A DNA stretch of 64,000 nucleotides, from contig JAUNOK010000011.1 of the NCBI GenBank assembly GCA_030537195.1, forward strand, positions 22,779 through 86,778. Reading direction: 5' to 3'. The notes beneath the pieces are model-generated. The model was not told the origin of the DNA. It did no database searches and saw only the letters and a list, made by a program, of their open reading frames with translations. Source of the DNA: Eubacteriales bacterium (lineage in GTDB: Bacteria > Bacillota > Clostridia > Lachnospirales > Lachnospiraceae). The translations under genes and the position numbers were made by a program. Below are positions 58,730 to 64,000 of the stretch, piece after piece. Positions within the stretch are counted from its first letter, which is position 1, and each line of letters begins with the position of its first letter.

Positions 58730-60456
58730 TAAAGATCAGCTCCTTCCTTCTGTGATTCATATATTTCCTGATATATCTTATTAGTCTTTAACAGACTTTC
58801 GTGTGTTCCAATCGCATCCACACGACCACCGTCCATAATAATTATCTGGTCTGCATGACGCACTGATGATATTCTCTGTGCAATTATAATCTTAGTCATA
58901 TCAGGCAGTTTCTTAGCAAGTGCATTTCTTATCTTTCCTTCCGTTGCAGTATCAACCGCACTTGTTGAATCATCAAGAATAAGCACCTTAGGCTTCTTTA
59001 ATATTGCTCTTGCAATACATATTCTCTGCTTCTGTCCGCCGGATACATTAACACCTTCCTGTCCCATCTCTGCATCAAGTCCACCCGGAAGCCTGTCTAT
59101 GAATTCATCAACACATGCTATGCTGCAAGCTTCCTTAATCTCATCAAGAGACGCATTTTCATCGCCCCATCTTAAGTTATCAATAAGCGAACCCGAAAAC
59201 AGTGTATTCTTCTGCAATACAACTGAGATTGCATCTCTTAAATGTCTTACCGGATATTCCTTAACATTAATTCCATCTATCTTAATCTCGCCCTTAGTCG
59301 CGTCATAAAGTCTTGGAATAAGCTGGATAAGCGTAGTCTTTGATGAACCGGTCTGACCTATTATTCCGACTGTCTGACCTGCATTAATGTGAAATGAAAC
59401 ATCTGACAGAACATATTCTTTGGCAGTATCCTTATATTTAAACCAGACATGGTTAAACTCGATATCACCTTTCTTAACTTCAATATCCTTCGCATTCTCG
59501 TCAGTTATATCAATTGGCTCGTCAATTACCTTCATGATTCTTTCTGCAGAAGCAAGCGACCTTGTCATAAGAAGGAACACATTGGACATCATCATAAGTG
59601 AATTAAGTATCAGAAGAACATAGCTTAAGAAAGATGTAAGCTGTCCTATCATCATCTGTCCTGAATTAATCAGTCTTCCACCAATAAGAAGGATACCAAG
59701 AATTGTCGAATACATAACGAACTGCATCGCAGGCATGTTAAGTACAGCTATTCCAAATGCTTTCTCTGATTCATTTTTCAGATTATCATTAACGTGTCCG
59801 AATTTTTCAATTTCGTAATCGCCACGCACATATGATTTAACGACTCTTACTGCTGTAAGATTCTCCTGTATGCAGCGGTTTACAAGGTCAACTGCGCCCT
59901 GCATCCTGCCGTATCTTGGACCAACATTAACAATTATTATGATGAGCAGTGCTGCCAGAATAGGCAGTGCTACAAGAAAGACCAGTGCCAGTGTGGAATT
60001 AATCCTGAATGCCAGCGTTGTTGCAAATATCAGCATTACAGGGCTTCGTCCAAATGGACGCATACCTGTTGACACAGCATTCTGGATATTAGTCACATCA
60101 CTTGTAAGTCGTGTAACTAATGACGAAACACTGAAATGATCTATATTAGAAAATGAATAAGACTGAAGCTTTTCATACTCAGCCTTTCTTATATTAGCAC
60201 CCAGTCCCTGACCTGCAAGTGCGCAGAATCTTGCACTTCCTACACCCAGTATAAGCGCAGCAACTGCACATACAGCCATCTGGATACCTTTAGTTATTAT
60301 ATATGGCACATCTGAATTGGTTACACCAGTATCAATAAGGTCTGCCATCAGCTTAGGCACCATAATCTCAAGCATAACTTCAACACCTATACATATAAGC
60401 GCCAGCCATGCATATTTCTTATATTCTTTCATATAAGAAAAAATTCTTCTCAACAT
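58729..60456 (-). CDS. ABC exporter half-transporter, subunit A
   Basis: This 575-residue half-transporter has six helices (about 15-310) and an ATPase domain (about 335-570). Walker A reads GQTGSSKTT (Ser where Gly is usual), the signature NVSGGQKQRICIARA is complete, and Walker B VLILDDSTSAVD has Asp where the catalytic Glu is usual. Such a degenerate site in one subunit is normal for heterodimeric exporters. The ATG at 60456 follows GGAGGTG by 6 nt. It is the first gene of the operon, just after a palindrome-bearing promoter. Confidence 0.94.
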   Translation of the reverse strand: MLRRIFSYMKEYKKYAWLALICIGVEVMLEIMVPKLMADLIDTGVTNSDVPYIITKGIQMAVCAVAALILGVGSARFCALAGQGLGANIRKAEYEKLQSYSFSNIDHFSVSSLVTRLTSDVTNIQNAVSTGMRPFGRSPVMLIFATTLAFRINSTLALVFLVALPILAALLIIIIVNVGPRYGRMQGAVDLVNRCIQENLTAVRVVKSYVRGDYEIEKFGHVNDNLKNESEKAFGIAVLNMPAMQFVMYSTILGILLIGGRLINSGQMMIGQLTSFLSYVLLILNSLMMMSNVFLLMTRSLASAERIMKVIDEPIDITDENAKDIEVKKGDIEFNHVWFKYKDTAKEYVLSDVSFHINAGQTVGIIGQTGSSKTTLIQLIPRLYDATKGEIKIDGINVKEYPVRHLRDAISVVLQKNTLFSGSLIDNLRWGDENASLDEIKEACSIACVDEFIDRLPGGLDAEMGQEGVNVSGGQKQRICIARAILKKPKVLILDDSTSAVDTATEGKIRNALAKKLPDMTKIIIAQRISSVRHADQIIIMDGGRVDAIGTHESLLKTNKIYQEIYESQKEGADL

Positions 60457-60468
60457 TACTTGCACCTC

Positions 60469-60517
60469 CAATTGTTGTATATGCAACTATTGTATTTCCA
60501 AGTTCAAGTAATGTCAA
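60469..60517 (-). promoter_or_regulatory. Exporter promoter with MarR-type palindrome
   Basis: On the minus strand TTGACA (60517-60512), a 17-bp spacer and TACAAT (60494-60489). The near-perfect palindrome CAATAGTTG-CATATA-CAACAATTG (60492-60469) starts in the -10 and covers the start site. It is the likely site for the MarR protein of this operon. Confidence 0.88.
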
Positions 60518-60527
60518 GAAGACATTT

Positions 60528-62171
60528 TTATAATTTTATAATATTGTACTGATTCTTACCCTTATTCTTAGACTCATACATAGCATCATCCGCTACTTTT
60601 ATAAGTTCTTCATATGTATATCCGTCCGGCTTAGTTGTTGTAACAACGCCTATACTGCATGGAATAGGTATTCTCTCATTCAGTGTATCACTTGAATATC
60701 CTTCGTTAAGCAACGTCATAAGTCGGTCAAGATTAAGTCTCATCTCATCAAGTTCAAGCTCTCCTTCATAACAGAATACGAACTCATCACCGCCATTTCT
60801 TCCACAGTTACCCCTTATATTCTCGTTAATAAGATTAGCAACAAAACAGATAACCTCATCACCCTCCTGATGTCCGTATTTCGTATTGTAATCACGAAAA
60901 TCATCTATATCAAGAAATCCCATGCTTATCTGCTTTCCATTCCCAGCTGCATGTGAAAGCATAGAACGCATCTTGTTCTCAATCGTTTTCTTATTATCTA
61001 TGCCAGTAAGCGGATCTGCTTCTGCAATTCTTACAAGCTGTCTCTGCTTTGCTTTCTCTTCTGTACTTTCATTCTCTATGTAGCCAAGCAGGCTGTTAAT
61101 CTCAGCTGATAATCTGCCTATCTCATTATTCTTTTCTTCAGGAATCCTGAGCGAATAGTCTTCTGTCTTTCTTATAAGTAACAGAACATTAATCATATTA
61201 TCTATCGGTTCAAACAGTCTGTGTGCCAGACAATACTGGACTAATACGACACCAAATACAAGTATCAGCATTATCAGTCCTATAAGCATATTATATGACT
61301 CAGAATTGTTATGCTGCTTGCTTAAATTCTCTGTTATACATATTTCCCACTGAGTATATGGCAGATCAGAATAATATGTAATATAATGCTCTCCCTTATA
61401 CTTATAACGAATCTTGCCTGATGGATTCGTCTGATGATCCACTTCATCCCATGCCTTCTGGAATTCTTTTCTTTCTGATTCATCAGTAACAAATTCTGTA
61501 AGACTCTGGTGCTGATTATCCCCTGCAGTTATTATCTTTCCATTACCATCTATAAGATAGAAGGTTCCGTCTGCCAAAGAATTCATATTCATTCGCAGTT
61601 CGTCGAAATATTCTGTATCAAGTTCCTCTGAAACATAACCAATAAGACGTTCTCCATCATATATTCCAATATACACCGGAACAAGCTTCTTAATACCGTC
61701 GTCTGTGTCTCGCTCATAAGAATCGCCAATAATGAACTCACCTGTCCTGAACTGCTCAGCCACATTCTTAAACTGGCTTATCTCGTATATCTCATACTGT
61801 TCACTTGAACCAACGACCTTACAATCCCTGTCAATAACTGAAATACTGGCAACATAGATATCATAGCGCTTACGTTCATCCAGTAACCCGTCAACATATT
61901 CTTTATCAACAGCTTCTTCACTCTCACCCAGACTGCATAATACTGCATCCTGAATAAGCGAATAATTGGCTATCATCTGCATCTCTGACTTTCTGTCGTT
62001 GCAGAAATCCTTGATATCCATTATCTGGTTCTCGCTTATTGCCTCAAGATTATACTCTGTCAAGTCATCGATTTTCTTATTAGTTTCACATATTGAAAAA
62101 CCACCAAATACCACAAGCGGAAATAGTGAAAAAAATAATAGTAACCCCATAATACTATTCTTTAATTTCAT
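60528..62171 (-). CDS. Cache-domain GGDEF diguanylate cyclase
   Basis: The 547-residue protein has a membrane helix (5-27), an external Cache-type sensor (about 30-285, with SVIDRDCKVVGSS and YLIDGNGKIITAG), a second helix (about 295-315), a HAMP-like linker, and a GGDEF domain (about 385-547) with DPLTGIDNKKTIENKM and an intact RNGGDEF. No clear RxxD inhibitory site precedes the motif. It should make c-di-GMP in response to an outside small molecule. It is the only cyclase in the window and matches the EAL enzyme at 10830-12716 in pathway, not location. Confidence 0.93.
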   Translation of the reverse strand: MKLKNSIMGLLLFFSLFPLVVFGGFSICETNKKIDDLTEYNLEAISENQIMDIKDFCNDRKSEMQMIANYSLIQDAVLCSLGESEEAVDKEYVDGLLDERKRYDIYVASISVIDRDCKVVGSSEQYEIYEISQFKNVAEQFRTGEFIIGDSYERDTDDGIKKLVPVYIGIYDGERLIGYVSEELDTEYFDELRMNMNSLADGTFYLIDGNGKIITAGDNQHQSLTEFVTDESERKEFQKAWDEVDHQTNPSGKIRYKYKGEHYITYYSDLPYTQWEICITENLSKQHNNSESYNMLIGLIMLILVFGVVLVQYCLAHRLFEPIDNMINVLLLIRKTEDYSLRIPEEKNNEIGRLSAEINSLLGYIENESTEEKAKQRQLVRIAEADPLTGIDNKKTIENKMRSMLSHAAGNGKQISMGFLDIDDFRDYNTKYGHQEGDEVICFVANLINENIRGNCGRNGGDEFVFCYEGELELDEMRLNLDRLMTLLNEGYSSDTLNERIPIPCSIGVVTTTKPDGYTYEELIKVADDAMYESKNKGKNQYNIIKL

Positions 62172-62307
62172 CTTGTGTCACCCCATTATTAAATTATCTG
62201 TCCCACTCTTTTGCAACTCTATTCACGAAAACGTTTAAGCTACTATTATTGTAACTTTTTTATTCCATATTTGCAAATAAAATCCATAAATATAATAATT
62301 TTTTAGA

Positions 62308-62353
62308 GAAAAAAAGACACCGCCGTACCATATAATCTGGCACGGCGATGTCT
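62308..62353 (-). terminator. Terminator of the surface-protein gene
   Basis: AGACA-CGCCGT-CCA pairs with TGG-ACGGCG-TGTCT with three small bulges. On the minus strand it is followed by TTTTTTTTCTCT. It lies 35 bp after the stop. Confidence 0.9.
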
Positions 62354-62387
62354 TATATTTTAAGTAATGCTTTTTACTAAGATAAGC

Positions 62388-64000
62388 TTACTCCTGCTCT
62401 GATTTCTTTCTTCCTGTTACAACAACCGTAGCAGCTCCTGCCACACATGTTGCAAGCATAAGAACGTAAAGCATCATGTTAGAATTATCACCTGTCTTAA
62501 CAGTTTCCTGACTATTGTCTGATGATGGCTCAGCTGGTACTACAACCTTCTTGTAATATACCTTGATAACAGCACCATTATCAGCCTTAGCTGGAATAAT
62601 TCCTGTTGTTTCTGAATCAAATGTATAACCCTCATACTTATCTGTTGTGTTAATATCAGCCTTATTAACATCAATTACTGATGGATCATTTACCCAGACT
62701 TTCTTAGTTACTGTAATAGTATCTTCTGTCTGTTCCTCACCATCTTTATAGTACTTGATTGTATAAGTTACATCCTTTGTCTGGCTTGCATCCTTAACAT
62801 AATATACGTTAATGATTGTTCCAGATGCAACTACTGTAGGAATCTCTCCTGTTGCTGCTGAATCTAACTTATATCCAACATACTTGTCTGTTGTGTTAAT
62901 AGCTGTCTTGTTAACTTCAACTTCTAATGGAGCATTTATCCAGATTCTCTTAGTTACTGTCTGCAAATCACCTGTTACTTCAACTCCATCTCTAAAGTAC
63001 TTAACTGTATATGTTACTTCCTTTGTCTGAAGTTCATCCTTAACATAATATACATTGATAACTGTTCCAGATGCAACTACTGTAGGAATCTCTCCTGTTG
63101 CTGCTGAATCTAACTTATATCCAACATACTTGTCAGTTGTGTTAATAGCAGTCTTATCAACAGTTAATTCTGATGGATCATTTACCCATACAGTCTTAGT
63201 TACCGTCTGCTTGTCTGTTGTTACCTCAACTCCATCCTTAAAGTACTTAACTGTATATGTAATGTTCTTTGTCTGACTTGCATCTTTTACATAATACACT
63301 TTAATTACGTTCTTTGAAGCATCTGTTGTAATTGTTAATGGTAAATTCTCAGTCTTTTCAAACTTATATCCAGTCTTTTCTCTAGGATCATATGAATTTA
63401 CTTTAGTATTAAACTGAGCTGACTTATTTAATGTAGCTGACTCATCCTTAACACCATCATAGTAATACTCTACTGAATATCCGTATGTATTAGCTCTGTA
63501 CTCAATAACAAGTACATTCTGACTTTCATCTGAACCAATAGTTAACTTCTTATCAGCATCTACTACTGTATAACCTTCGATATCCTTCTTATCAGCTCCA
63601 ACTTCTGTTGCATATGTTGCTGACTTAGTATATCCGGCTGTAAGCTCTGTATCTGTTCCTTCAAGAACATATTTTACTGTGTACTTGAATTCCTTAGCTA
63701 CATAATAAACTTTGATAACACCCTTATCAGCTATTGTTGATGGTATTGTTGCTGGATCTGTCTTTTCAAACTTATATCCTGCTCCAAACTTATCTGTAAC
63801 ATTAATCTTTGTTGCATCTACTGGCTGTACGTCATCATTTACCCAGATATCATTAGGGATTGTCTCTGTCTTAGTATCATCCTTAATGCCATCCTTGTAA
63901 TACTCTATTGTAAAAGATACAGCCTTTTTCTGATCATTATCTCTTACATAGTATACATTGATAACATCTCCATCATTAGCTGTATCAGGTATTGTTCCTG
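62388..64000 (-). CDS. Repetitive MucBP-like cell-surface protein, C-terminal part (partial)
   Basis: The frame is open from the stop at 62390-62388 to the window edge, so the start lies outside. At least 537 residues are visible. They are tandem units of about 80 residues with VTYTVKYFKDGVEV, TVTK-VWVNDPS, TAINTTDKYVGYKLDS and GTVINVYYVKD, similar to MucBP-type adhesin repeats. Two units are 82 residues apart with a 71-bp exact DNA repeat. The end reads ETVKTGD, a hydrophobic helix and GRKKSEQE, like a sortase signal with TGD in place of LPXTG. It is probably an anchored adhesin. Confidence 0.9.
   Translation of the reverse strand, partial: GTIPDTANDGDVINVYYVRDNDQKKAVSFTIEYYKDGIKDDTKTETIPNDIWVNDDVQPVDATKINVTDKFGAGYKFEKTDPATIPSTIADKGVIKVYYVAKEFKYTVKYVLEGTDTELTAGYTKSATYATEVGADKKDIEGYTVVDADKKLTIGSDESQNVLVIEYRANTYGYSVEYYYDGVKDESATLNKSAQFNTKVNSYDPREKTGYKFEKTENLPLTITTDASKNVIKVYYVKDASQTKNITYTVKYFKDGVEVTTDKQTVTKTVWVNDPSELTVDKTAINTTDKYVGYKLDSAATGEIPTVVASGTVINVYYVKDELQTKEVTYTVKYFRDGVEVTGDLQTVTKRIWINAPLEVEVNKTAINTTDKYVGYKLDSAATGEIPTVVASGTIINVYYVKDASQTKDVTYTIKYYKDGEEQTEDTITVTKKVWVNDPSVIDVNKADINTTDKYEGYTFDSETTGIIPAKADNGAVIKVYYKKVVVPAEPSSDNSQETVKTGDNSNMMLYVLMLATCVAGAATVVVTGRKKSEQE
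62818..63134 (-). repeat. Tandem coding repeats in the surface-protein gene
   Basis: A 71-bp stretch at 62818-62888 is identical to 63064-63134 (offset 246 bp = 82 codons), with weaker similarity continuing on both sides and in the units upstream. Recombination between such copies could change repeat number. Confidence 0.9.

Noticed and set aside
62818..63134. Repeats resembling a CRISPR array
   Set aside because: The repeats are 246 bp apart, in frame, and encode protein units; there are no short regular spacers or cas genes.

Overview
The window is an ordinary chromosomal stretch of a low-GC, strictly anaerobic Firmicute of the Lachnospiraceae; gene content and protein style fit Lachnospira (Eubacterium) eligens or a close relative. 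The species guess is inference. Supporting signs are the class III nucleotide reductase activase tail, the pyruvate formate-lyase activase, cellobiose phosphorylase, strong AAGGAGG-type ribosome sites, a threonine T-box and a ThrRS without a TGS domain. I see no phage, integrase, transposase, CRISPR array, tRNA or rRNA.

Layout. 1-4.4 kb: nrdG tail, dut, a surface foldase lipoprotein, the infC-rpmI-rplT operon with promoter, leader and attenuator, and a DegV protein. 4.4-7.7 kb: adenosine deaminase, a large RelA/SpoT-domain protein and a lone receiver domain in one operon. 7.9-14.4 kb: DtxR-like repressor, CAP lipoprotein, XRE regulator, pflA, an EAL phosphodiesterase and a SUV3-like helicase. 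14.4-22 kb: T-box-controlled thrS, a HipA-like kinase with a PTS-IIC-like permease, a MerR/lipoprotein operon and paired DUF4230 proteins. 22-28.5 kb: fruK-fruA-ptsH-ptsI fructose PTS operon, then a riboflavin-type ECF S component with a MarR-like regulator. 28.6-37.2 kb: a six-gene minus-strand run (BlaR1-like protease, YhaO/YhaN, NhaC antiporter, EamA transporter, degenerate nuclease). 37.4-46.9 kb: galM and a cellobiose module (LacI regulator, ABC importer without its ATPase, GH94 phosphorylase, GH1 glucosidase). 47-51.7 kb: membrane proteins and an OLD-type ATPase/TOPRIM protein. 51.8-55.7 kb: small membrane proteins, a J-domain protein and a YtrA-type GntR/ABC operon. 55.7-60.5 kb: YczE-like protein, MarR and a heterodimeric ABC exporter. 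60.5-64 kb: diguanylate cyclase and the C-terminal part of a repetitive cell-surface protein.

How the genes work together. The cellobiose module imports cellobiose or short cellodextrins and splits them by phosphorolysis or hydrolysis; one LacI-type site motif occurs next to both divergent units. The fructose PTS operon carries the general PTS proteins EI and HPr, and this HPr has lysine where the regulatory Ser46 should be. The EAL and GGDEF proteins point to cyclic-di-GMP signalling.

The most unusual signal is a pair of related structured elements at about 631-760 and 46881-47109. They share a core (CGTTCAAGCGAAGCGCG) and two nested helices whose bases differ between the copies but are compensated on the opposite arm. 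Each sits in the same orientation just after a stop codon (dut, and the OLD-type gene). They look like copies of a 3'-UTR RNA element or structured repeat family that I do not recognise.
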